From Pseudomonadota bacterium (GTDB lineage Bacteria > Pseudomonadota > Alphaproteobacteria > Rhizobiales > Hyphomicrobiaceae): DNA of 13,480 nucleotides. The notes beneath the pieces were generated by a model. It did not search any database. It was not told the origin of the DNA and saw only the letters and a program-made list of their open reading frames with translations. The stretch lies in contig JAFAFW010000076.1 of assembly GCA_023423275.1 (NCBI GenBank), positions 1-13,480 of the forward strand, written 5' to 3'. Positions 6,852 through 13,028 of the stretch are shown piece by piece; within the stretch, counting starts at the first letter, position 1; every line of letters starts with the position of its first letter. A program made the translations under genes and the position numbers.

Positions 6852-7248
6852 GTGAGTTCGCGATGAGGCGTTCCTGCGGCGGGCAAGCAGACAGACACGC
6901 AATTGCCACGAGCAAGGCGAAAAGCCCCGAAAACTCGATTATTTTTGATGGTGTCGCGATCGGGTCCCATGCGGCATGCGTGAGCCGGTAGGCGCGCTGG
7001 GCAACCGAAATTGCGGCATCGCAGAATTCTGTTGAAAACAAATGTGATCACTTCGGGCGCGTGTGTCGCGCGACGCATTGCCCGTGACCGGCTGCCGCCG
7101 GCCTCGATTTCGTAACAAAAGTGTTGACGTGCGTATGAAATTCAGACGCGAAAGCCCGGGCGTAAATCTCTGCAGACGATGATTTTTTTGAGCAGTCTCT
7201 GCTCTCTCTTTACCGACTGATCATCAGAAGGCTGACATTATCTGCCTG

Positions 7249-7273
7249 CAAGACGGTGGTTGCTTCCGTCTTG
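7249..7273 (+). promoter_or_regulatory. Hairpin in the presumed leader of the Sel1-like gene
   Basis: CAAGACGG (7249-7256) and CCGTCTTG (7266-7273) form a perfect eight-base stem with a nine-base loop. It ends 18 bases before the GGGGAG ribosome-binding site of the gene starting at 7306. A smaller stem GGCG-TAT-CGCC (7278-7288) follows at once. No T-run follows, so it is not an obvious terminator. It may be a leader structure affecting translation or RNA stability. Confidence 0.35.
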
Positions 7274-7305
7274 GCGTGGCGTATCGCCGTTGGGGAGTGG
7301 CGAAA

Positions 7306-7560
7306 ATGGCAGTTTTCGAGGGTTCCGTGTGTGCGGGCGGCTTCATGTCACCCGATGTATTGTTTCAAATGGGATTGAGATGCTGTGCGGGTCGCGACAC
7401 GGGTCTCGACCTCGTCGCGGCGCACAAGTGGTTCAATATTGCGGCCTTGCGCGGGAATACGGATGCGAAGCGCTACCGCGCCGAGCTGTCGCAAGAGATG
7501 TCGAAGCGTCAAATCGCGACAGCACAGCGTCTCGCGCGCGAGTGGCTGGCGAAAAACTGA
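7306..7560 (+). CDS. Small Sel1-repeat-like protein
   Basis: An 84-residue protein. Residues 34-50 (LDLVAAHKWFNIAALRG) match a Sel1-type TPR-like repeat: the AAHKWFNIAA pattern with the following helix. SQEMSKRQIATAQRLAREWL then forms a second amphipathic helix. Similar small single-repeat proteins are frequent in Bradyrhizobium relatives, with no firm function; Sel1 repeats generally mediate protein contacts. There is no signal peptide, but four cysteine/glycine-rich stretches occur in the first 30 residues (Cys9, Cys26, Cys27). I chose ATG 7306 because GGGGAG lies eight bases upstream. An upstream in-frame GTG at 7276 would put that ribosome-binding site inside the gene. Its stop codon lies inside a hairpin shared with the converging gene. 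Confidence 0.72.
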   Translation: MAVFEGSVCAGGFMSPDVLFQMGLRCCAGRDTGLDLVAAHKWFNIAALRGNTDAKRYRAELSQEMSKRQIATAQRLAREWLAKN

Positions 7561-7570
7561 AGCTCTTCAG
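7552..7570 (-). terminator. Rho-independent terminator of the eight-cysteine protein gene
   Basis: Read leftward, CTGAAGAGCTTCAG forms a stem of five to six pairs followed directly by TTTTT. It overlaps the stop codon of the leftward gene (TGA at 7569-7567) and also the stop codon of the rightward Sel1-like gene (TGA at 7558-7560). Confidence 0.6.
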
Positions 7571-8085
7571 CACTTCGTGAACAGCGATGTCAGGCAATGC
7601 CAGCCTTTTTTCATGGCGCCGCCGACAGCGCTGCCCGTCTTCTCGATCTGCTCTTTTGAGCTCGATGCCGTGCGGCGTGCGAGTTCCTCTACTGTCTTCG
7701 GCGGGCCTGCCTTCGCTGGTTCTTCCGGCGGCAGCGGCGCGACTTCCGATACATCGGTGTCGGGCGGGTCGGAGGACATCGCTTCAGCGGCAGCGTCGAT
7801 CGGGGCCGTCAGCGAGACGGTGCGTTCTATGCCGATGCAGGCGCCCTCGCCGCGTTGCACGCGGCATTTTTGATGATTGCCCTGACGCGCCAGCTCCGAG
7901 ATGCAGACGAATTGCAGGATGCGCTTGCCGTAGCGATAGGCTTCGACACTGGCAGATTGATCCACCGTGCACCGGTAGACCGCTTCCGGACCGGAACAGG
8001 ACACGCAGACTTCATTCGCGTCGGCGGATGGCGCAGCAACCGCGAAGACGGCAAATGGGATGGCCGGGAGCGCTTGTCGAAACAC
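7567..8085 (-). CDS. Secreted eight-cysteine protein of unknown function
   Basis: A 172-residue protein with a signal peptide (MFRQALPAIPFAVFAVAAPS, cleavage probably after SADA at residue 23). The mature chain has cysteines at 27, 30, 39, 61, 74, 83, 164 and 172. Six fall in an N-terminal domain (about 24-92) starting NEVCVSCSGPEAVYRCTVDQ, and two are near the C-terminus in GWHCLTSLFTKC. Between them lies a low-complexity acidic/proline linker (SSDPPDTDVSEVAPLPPEEP) and an amphipathic segment. The even cysteine count and export suggest disulfide bonds in the periplasm (inference). The start is GTG at 8085, with GGAGG ten bases upstream; an ATG at 8102 belongs to another frame. I recognise no named domain. 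It stands alone with its own terminator. Confidence 0.72.
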   Translation of the reverse strand: MFRQALPAIPFAVFAVAAPSADANEVCVSCSGPEAVYRCTVDQSASVEAYRYGKRILQFVCISELARQGNHQKCRVQRGEGACIGIERTVSLTAPIDAAAEAMSSDPPDTDVSEVAPLPPEEPAKAGPPKTVEELARRTASSSKEQIEKTGSAVGGAMKKGWHCLTSLFTKC

Positions 8086-8152
8086 GACGTGCGAGCCTCC
8101 ATTTCCCTACAAACACGCGTCTCAAAAGAGATACCGCCTCACTGTGGCTGTA

Positions 8153-8178
8153 GTCTGACACGCCGTGGCGTGTCAGAC
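8153..8178. repeat. Perfect 26-base palindrome (12-base arms, 2-base centre)
   Basis: GTCTGACACGCC (8153-8164), GT, GGCGTGTCAGAC (8167-8178). It lies 40 bases beyond the stop of the leftward glutathione transferase gene and 68 bases before the start of the leftward eight-cysteine gene. As RNA it would be a very stable hairpin, but no T-run follows on either strand. It could be an atypical terminator for the qor-gst operon or an operator upstream of the next gene. Confidence 0.8.
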
Positions 8179-8217
8179 CAGGAGCGGCGGCTCACGCCGG
8201 TGGGAAAGTCCGCTATT

Positions 8218-8841
8218 TCACGGGTTCCCGTTGCGGCCGTGCTTCTGATAGGCAGGGCGCTCGGTCAGCTTGTCGTAATACGCACTGACCGCCTTTAGCT
8301 CAGGTTTCTCGAACGGAATCGAGAACCAGCGGTTGACCGCAGCACCTGCGGGTACATCCGCAAGGGTGAATGTGCTGCCCATCAGGTAAGGGCCGTTCGC
8401 GGCCAGATGTGAGTCCAGAAGCTGCATCTGGCGCGTCCATTCGCTGATGCTGGCTTCGATCAGCTTGGGATCGGAGAATGCAGGCTGCTTGACGATCAAT
8501 CCGAGAAACGGCGCCCGCATGCCGGAGGCAAGTTCGGTCTGGCCCCAATCCATCCATGCTTCGACCTTGGCGCGCTGGGCGGCATCGGCCGGCAGCAGAT
8601 CGGTGCGGCCATGCTTGCTGGCGAGGTAGCGGGAGATGGCATGGCTTTCGCGCAGCAATGTGCCTTCGTCATCGATCACCGGGACGAGCGCGAAGCGGTT
8701 CAGTTTGGTGAATTCGGGCTCGCTCGTCGGCCGGAAGCCGCGGCCCCAGTCTTCGCGCTCGTAGGGAAGCCCGATCTCGTCCGCTGTCCAGAGAACCTTG
8801 CGGACGTTGATGGAATTGGCTCGGCCGTAGACTTTCAACAT
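8218..8841 (-). CDS. Glutathione S-transferase family protein
   Basis: A 207-residue cytosolic GST. The N-terminal thioredoxin-like domain (about 1-77) has MLKVYGRANSINVRKVLW, the cis-proline in LVPVIDDEG and the glutathione-binding Glu65-Ser66 in RESHAISRYLA. The C-terminal helical domain has the usual N-capping segment GSTFTLADVPAGAAVNRW and ends in ERPAYQKHGRNGNP. Ser10 or Asn12 could serve at the active site; no tyrosine or cysteine is in the usual place. GGAGGA precedes the ATG. It starts 20 bases after the quinone reductase stop on the same strand, so the two form an operon. Substrate unknown; conjugation or reduction of electrophiles and quinones would fit the partner (inference). Confidence 0.85.
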   Translation of the reverse strand: MLKVYGRANSINVRKVLWTADEIGLPYEREDWGRGFRPTSEPEFTKLNRFALVPVIDDEGTLLRESHAISRYLASKHGRTDLLPADAAQRAKVEAWMDWGQTELASGMRAPFLGLIVKQPAFSDPKLIEASISEWTRQMQLLDSHLAANGPYLMGSTFTLADVPAGAAVNRWFSIPFEKPELKAVSAYYDKLTERPAYQKHGRNGNP

Positions 8842-8861
8842 TCTTTTGTTTCCTCCGAAGC

Positions 8862-9833
8862 TCAGGGCAAAAAGATGGTCGATCCGGTGGTCTTGCGTGC
8901 CTCCAGATCGCGATGTGCCTGAGCAGCCTCCTTGAGTGGATAGGTCTGGTTAACGTTGATTTTGACGACGCCGCGGCCGACCACATCGAACAGGTCATTC
9001 GCATTGTCGACGAGTTCCTTGCGCGTCGCGGTGTAACTGAACAGCGTCGGCCGCGTCGCATAGAGCGACCCTTTCGCAGCAAGAATGCCGATATCCATGC
9101 CCGTGATGGCGCCGGAGGCATTCCCGAAGCTCACCCACAGTCCGCGCGGCTTCAGGCAGTCCAAGGAACCCGGATAGGTGTCTTTGCCGATCGAGTCGTA
9201 GACCACGTCAACGCCCTGACCATTGGTTATCTCTTTGGTCCGCTTGACGAAATCTTCGGTCTTATAATTGATCACGTGCGTGCAGCCCGCGTCGGTGGCG
9301 AGCTTGGCCTTCTCGGCCGAGCTGGTGGTGCCGATGATGGTCGCGCCCAGATATTTGGCCCACTGACAGGCGATGAGGCCAATCCCGCCGGCCGCGGCGT
9401 GGAACAGCATCGTCGTCCCGGGACCGACCTTATAGGTCTCCCGAAGCAGATAGCGGACGGTCATGCCCTGCAGCATCATCGCGGCAGCCGTCTTGTCTTC
9501 GATGCCGTCAGGGATCTTCACGATCCGCTCGGCGGGGATGACGCGCTCCTCGCTGTAGCTGCCCATCGGATTTGCGTACGCAACCCGATCTCCGATCTTG
9601 AACTCGGTGACGCCCGGGCCTACGGCCGTGATGACGCCAGCGCCTTCCATGCCGATTGTCGCCGGCAGATCAACTTTGTAGAGGCCCGAACGGTGGTAGG
9701 TGTCGATGTAATTCAGGCCCACCGCGCTGTGTTTCAGCCGCACTTGCCCTTGTCCGGGTTCGGAAATTTGAACCTCTTCCCACTTCAGGACTTCGGGGCC
9801 GCCGGTTTGATGAATCCGGATCGCGTGGACCAT
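8862..9833 (-). CDS. qor: NADPH:quinone oxidoreductase (zinc-independent MDR family)
   Basis: A 323-residue medium-chain reductase close in length and sequence to E. coli Qor. The catalytic domain begins MVHAIRIHQTGGPEVLKWEE and has LNYIDTYHRSGLYKVDLP and GMEGAGVITAVG. The NADPH-binding Rossmann motif is HAAAGGIGLIACQWAK (145-160), followed by GTTSSAEKAKLA, where the serine/lysine pair fits NADPH preference. The zinc ligands of alcohol dehydrogenases are absent. The C-terminus ends KTTGSTIFLP, normal for the family. It reduces quinones and possibly other electrophilic enones. I chose the start at 9833 (GAGGAAA upstream, family-like N-terminus). The same frame stays open up to 10529, but that extension has no family similarity and lies antisense to two other genes. 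First gene of a two-gene operon with the glutathione transferase. Confidence 0.9.
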   Translation of the reverse strand: MVHAIRIHQTGGPEVLKWEEVQISEPGQGQVRLKHSAVGLNYIDTYHRSGLYKVDLPATIGMEGAGVITAVGPGVTEFKIGDRVAYANPMGSYSEERVIPAERIVKIPDGIEDKTAAAMMLQGMTVRYLLRETYKVGPGTTMLFHAAAGGIGLIACQWAKYLGATIIGTTSSAEKAKLATDAGCTHVINYKTEDFVKRTKEITNGQGVDVVYDSIGKDTYPGSLDCLKPRGLWVSFGNASGAITGMDIGILAAKGSLYATRPTLFSYTATRKELVDNANDLFDVVGRGVVKINVNQTYPLKEAAQAHRDLEARKTTGSTIFLP

Positions 9834-9986
9834 GGCTCGTTTCCTCGTCTGTAAGCGTACGTGAGCCGTGTGCTCAGGTGTTTGCGTCGGTGGGGGGATG
9901 CTGTATCGATGGCACGCAACCCGCGCCACATCGCCGCCATCCCTGGGTTCTATGGGCTCGGCGGGATCTTCACAAGAGGGCGAAGC

Positions 9987-10436
9987 ATGATCTCCATGTT
10001 GGCCGCGCGCCAGGTGCTGTGCAGCCTGGCGGCTCTTGGAGCCGCGGTCGGGTTGATGGCCTGCAGCGCCGGCCTCGATTCGGATGCTCCCAAGGTGGGC
10101 CTGTCCTGCGTCGACGATTCCAAGCACTGCATCGATCAGCGCAGCGCCGCCTTGCATGCGATCATGAGCGACAAGCAGCGGACTTGGGTACGCGAGCAGC
10201 CATCGCCGGCAGCCTACGCATCGGGCGTCCGGCTGTTCGCGTTCAAGACCCGCAAGAAGGAGCTCACGTGCGACGAACTCGCGGTTGGACGGCGCGAAGC
10301 GGACAGTGCGGCGACGACGCTGCGCGGACCGGGATCGCATCACCTCAGCCCGGCCCAGGTGTCCCGGGGTGTCATGCTGGGTGCTGAGGTCTCTCGCGAA
10401 CTCGCCTCCGAAATGAAACGACGATGCAAAGCATAG
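9987..10436 (+). CDS. Lipoprotein of unknown function
   Basis: A 149-residue protein with a lipoprotein signal peptide. MISMLAARQVLCSLAALGAA leads to the lipobox LMAC, with Cys26 as the lipidated residue. The mature part has CVDDSKHCIDQRSAALHAIM, a basic segment FAFKTRKKELTCDELAVGRR, and ends with LASEMKRRCKA; four further cysteines could form disulfides. The residue after Cys26 is Ser, so outer-membrane sorting is likely by general rules. ATG 9987 is supported by AGAGGG six bases upstream and by the signal peptide. The same frame extends upstream to 9861, but this would bury the signal peptide behind 42 residues. The methyltransferase gene starts ten bases after its stop, so the two are probably cotranscribed. 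No family recognised. Confidence 0.75.
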   Translation: MISMLAARQVLCSLAALGAAVGLMACSAGLDSDAPKVGLSCVDDSKHCIDQRSAALHAIMSDKQRTWVREQPSPAAYASGVRLFAFKTRKKELTCDELAVGRREADSAATTLRGPGSHHLSPAQVSRGVMLGAEVSRELASEMKRRCKA

Positions 10437-10446
10437 TGAGCCGGTC

Positions 10447-12273
10447 ATGACGACATCCAGCCGCCGTCCGCCTGCGCGACAGGATTGGGAAGCGCTTGCG
10501 ACGAACGCCTTGCGCACCGGCGACCTCATGGGCGCGCGTGCGGCGTATGCGGAAGCCGTGCGTCACGACCGGCGCAATCCACAGCTTCATTTCGAGTACG
10601 CCGCGGTTCTGGCCGGTCTCGGCGAGATCGAGGATGCGACGGTGTCGCTCACGCATGCGCTGCGTCTCAAACCGCAAAACGACGATGCCGCACGGCGGCT
10701 GTCGCGATTGCTCGGCCGGTTCGTGATCGAGGATCCGAGCCGTTTGGAGCCGTTCGGCCTCAAGGCCGCACTCGGGTACGACACGGTTGACAATCAACCG
10801 CTGGCCGAAGCCGCTCTCAAGCATCTGGTCGCGACGTTGCCCGTGCTGGACGAGGCGATTGCAAACCTGATGGCCGCGCCTGCCGCTGACAGCGCACATA
10901 AGCTGATCGTCAATCGCACCGCGGACGTTCTGAAGTCCGATCTGTTGCTGACGGCACTGCAGCGCGGTGTTGTCACCGATGTCGGATGGGAGCGGTTACT
11001 GACCGCGTTGCGGCGCGCGCTGCTCCTCGATGTTGCGCCGGGCCGCTTTGAGGATCGCGCGCTCACGGCGTTCGCGCTCGCGCTGTTGGTCCAGTGCCGC
11101 AACAACGATCACGTCTGGGCCGAGGGCGATGCGGAGACTGCGGCGCTCGACCAAATCACACTGGACAAGCCTACGCTGTTTGCCGGTGACCTCGAGGCCG
11201 GACGCCGATTGATCCTGCTGCTGCTCTATCGCCCGCTCGAGAGCGTTCTCGCTCCGGACGATCTCGACGCAGCGCGTGGGATCAAGCCCAAGCCATTGCG
11301 TGATCTGGTGATCGCTGAATTGGAGGACCGGGCTATCGAGCGAGCCGCCATGGATGCTCTCCCGCGTCTTGCTCCGCTATCGGATGGCACTTCGCGCCGG
11401 GTCGCGTCACAATACGAAGCGAGTCCCTATCCCCGCTGGCAAAGTCTCCATGCCTCGCAAGTGCGCATGATGAAAGGGACGCTTCGCCGTTTCTTTGAAT
11501 TGCCGCGGTTGGAGTTCATGAACGGCGGCCCGTTCGATGTCCTGATCGCGGGCGCGGGGACAGGCAAGCAGGCGCTGCAGGCGGCTTATCTCTATGAGCC
11601 GCAGGCGAGGCTGCTCGCAACCGACATCTCCGCTGCCAGTCTCGGATATGCGGCTGCCGCAGCGAAGCGGTTTGGCATCAATAATGTCGATTTCCTGGTC
11701 GCCGATATCCTGGATCTCGATCGTCTGGACCGGATGTTCGACGTCATTGAGTGCGTCGGTGTTCTGCATCATATGGCCGATCCGTGGGACGGCTGGCGCA
11801 GATTGCTGGCGCGGCTGAAACCCGGCGGGCTGATGTATATCGGTCTTTACAGCGGCGTATCGCGGGCCAACATCCGCGATCTGCGTGCGGGGAAAGACCA
11901 CCCCGGTGCGGGGTGTGACGATCGCGCCGCGCGGGCCTACCGGGCCGACCTGCTCGCCCGGCCGGACGGGACGCCCGGTTCCGAGCTCAAGGTCTCGGGC
12001 GATTTCTACACGCTCAACGAGTTTCGAGACCTGCTACTGCATGAAAGTGAGCAGCATGTTTCGCTTGAGGAAATCGGCAGGTTCCTCGATGCCAACGGTC
12101 TCGTCTTTCGCGGGTTCACGCTCGATCCGTCCGTGCTCGATGCGTTTGCTGCCGCAAATCCGGATGCTCCGTGGCCGGGAACGCTTCAAGCCTGGGCCGA
12201 ATTCGAGCGCGCTCACCCGAGAACGTTCGACGGAATGTACCGGTTCTGGTGCGAGCGCCTGCCTGCCGGGTGA
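10447..12273 (+). CDS. TPR-containing SAM-dependent methyltransferase
   Basis: A 608-residue cytoplasmic protein with two parts. Residues about 12-90 are tetratricopeptide helices (ALRTGDLMGARAAYAEAVRH; LHFEYAAVLAGLGEIEDATV). A helical middle region (about 115-300) is of unclear function. A conserved linker SQYEASPYPRWQSL (321-334) precedes a class I methyltransferase domain (about 335-560). Motif I is VLIAGAGTGKQALQAA (365-380), the acidic SAM-ribose position is Asp393 in LLATDISAASL, and VADILDLD and IECVGVLHHMADPWDGWRRL follow. The family, including the YE..PYPRW linker, occurs widely in alphaproteobacteria. Its substrate is unknown; a TPR part suggests a protein partner or protein substrate. 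It starts ten bases after the lipoprotein stop with only a weak GAG-type ribosome-binding site, consistent with translational coupling. Confidence 0.85.
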   Translation: MTTSSRRPPARQDWEALATNALRTGDLMGARAAYAEAVRHDRRNPQLHFEYAAVLAGLGEIEDATVSLTHALRLKPQNDDAARRLSRLLGRFVIEDPSRLEPFGLKAALGYDTVDNQPLAEAALKHLVATLPVLDEAIANLMAAPAADSAHKLIVNRTADVLKSDLLLTALQRGVVTDVGWERLLTALRRALLLDVAPGRFEDRALTAFALALLVQCRNNDHVWAEGDAETAALDQITLDKPTLFAGDLEAGRRLILLLLYRPLESVLAPDDLDAARGIKPKPLRDLVIAELEDRAIERAAMDALPRLAPLSDGTSRRVASQYEASPYPRWQSLHASQVRMMKGTLRRFFELPRLEFMNGGPFDVLIAGAGTGKQALQAAYLYEPQARLLATDISAASLGYAAAAAKRFGINNVDFLVADILDLDRLDRMFDVIECVGVLHHMADPWDGWRRLLARLKPGGLMYIGLYSGVSRANIRDLRAGKDHPGAGCDDRAARAYRADLLARPDGTPGSELKVSGDFYTLNEFRDLLLHESEQHVSLEEIGRFLDANGLVFRGFTLDPSVLDAFAAANPDAPWPGTLQAWAEFERAHPRTFDGMYRFWCERLPAG

Positions 12274-12361
12274 ATTCGGTTCATGGAGACTTGCAACGTG
12301 AGCCGAACGTGCCTAGCTGATCGCTGTCAAACTGGGGCAGGGGCGGGATCAGGACACGCTG

Positions 12362-12892
12362 ATGGAGATCTTTTCGCAGTACGCTGACGCGGTCCTGGAA
12401 TTCACGAAGAACAATCAAGCCTGGGCAGTACCGGTCGTCTTTGCGTTTGCCTTTGCAGAGAGCCTTGCTTTTCTTTCTCTCGTCGTGCCGTCGACCGTCA
12501 TCCTTGTCGGAATCTCGGGACTTCTCGGCGCCAGCGGCATCAGCTTCTGGCCGGTCTGGATCGCCGCCGGGCTCGGCGGCTCCCTCGGTTATGCGCTGTC
12601 GTACTGGATCGGGCTTTACTTCAAGGATTCCGTTCACACCGTCTGGCCGTTCTCGAAGTATCCGCAGATGCTGCCGAAGGGTCAGCAGTTCTTCGACAAG
12701 TACGGTGTCTTCGGTGTCTTTCTCGGTCATTTTTTCGGGCCGGTCCGGGCCGTGATCCCGGTCGTGGCCGGGATGTATGCGATGAAGCAGATCCCGTTCC
12801 AGATTGCCAACATCAGCTCGGCCTTCCTGTGGGCGGCGGGCGTCATGGGACCTGCGGCTTTCGGGATGCAATGGTTCGTGGGCAATAGCTGA
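12362..12892 (+). CDS. DedA-family membrane protein, first of a tandem pair
   Basis: A 176-residue inner-membrane protein, somewhat shorter than the usual 200-220. The first reentrant/membrane segment is AVPVVFAFAFAESLAFLSLV, followed by a Gly-rich segment GSLGYALSYWIGLYF and the family signature GHFFGPVRAVIPVVAGM (122-138). DedA proteins are thought to act as polyprenyl- or phospholipid-handling or proton-dependent transporters. Glu33 and Arg129 match essential E. coli YqjA residues E39 and R136. The partners that should lie 12 residues after and 6 before are Thr45 (Asp51 in YqjA) and His123 (Arg130). AGGA lies seven bases before the ATG. It lies 88 bases after the methyltransferase gene on the same strand. 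Confidence 0.85.
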   Translation: MEIFSQYADAVLEFTKNNQAWAVPVVFAFAFAESLAFLSLVVPSTVILVGISGLLGASGISFWPVWIAAGLGGSLGYALSYWIGLYFKDSVHTVWPFSKYPQMLPKGQQFFDKYGVFGVFLGHFFGPVRAVIPVVAGMYAMKQIPFQIANISSAFLWAAGVMGPAAFGMQWFVGNS

Positions 12893-12909
12893 ACGCGATA
12901 GCGCCCGGT

Positions 12910-12930
12910 TTTGGAGATCCTTTGGAGATC
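12910..12930. repeat. Ten-base direct repeat, 11-base period
   Basis: TTTGGAGATC occurs at 12910-12919 and 12921-12930 in the gap between the two DedA genes. No function apparent. Confidence 0.7.
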
Positions 12931-13028
12931 GCACGATCATGGAGCTGACGCGTTCCCGTGGCATCTTGTGGAACGGAACAATCACTGGCGGTTAGAAGAT
13001 AGACCGGCAGCCTTGAGAGGCGCACGAG

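Larger units (their letters stand above)
6709..7305. other. About 600 bases without a confident gene
   Basis: No reading frame here convinces me. One leftward frame (6793-7041) has a hydrophobic run ending in the lipobox-like LSAC (LFALLVAIACLSACPP), but only a TTG start and no ribosome-binding site. An ATG lies in a neighbouring frame just upstream of the hydrophobic run, so this may be a decayed small lipoprotein gene. The stretch also holds an exact 11-base tandem repeat (6830-6851), the 8-base palindrome GTGATCAC, a hairpin GAGCAG-TCT-CTGCTC (7190-7204) with T7 before it, and a larger hairpin at 7249-7273. It must contain the promoters of the 6708 gene and the 7306 gene, but I could not assign -35/-10 pairs. 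Confidence 0.5.

Noticed and set aside
6740..7078. Open frame of 112 codons on the minus strand
   Set aside because: No signal peptide, no ribosome-binding site and no similarity that I recognise; it overlaps another equally weak frame.
7190..7204. Hairpin GAGCAG-TCT-CTGCTC with T7 as a terminator
   Set aside because: The T-run precedes the stem on the plus strand and would read as an A-run after it on the minus strand, the wrong order for termination in either direction.
9834..10529. N-terminal extension of the quinone reductase to 555 residues
   Set aside because: The extra residues match nothing, run antisense to the lipoprotein and methyltransferase genes, and the family start at 9833 has a good ribosome-binding site.
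12281..12985. Open frame of 234 codons on the minus strand
   Set aside because: Antisense to a convincing DedA gene; highly charged low-information sequence.
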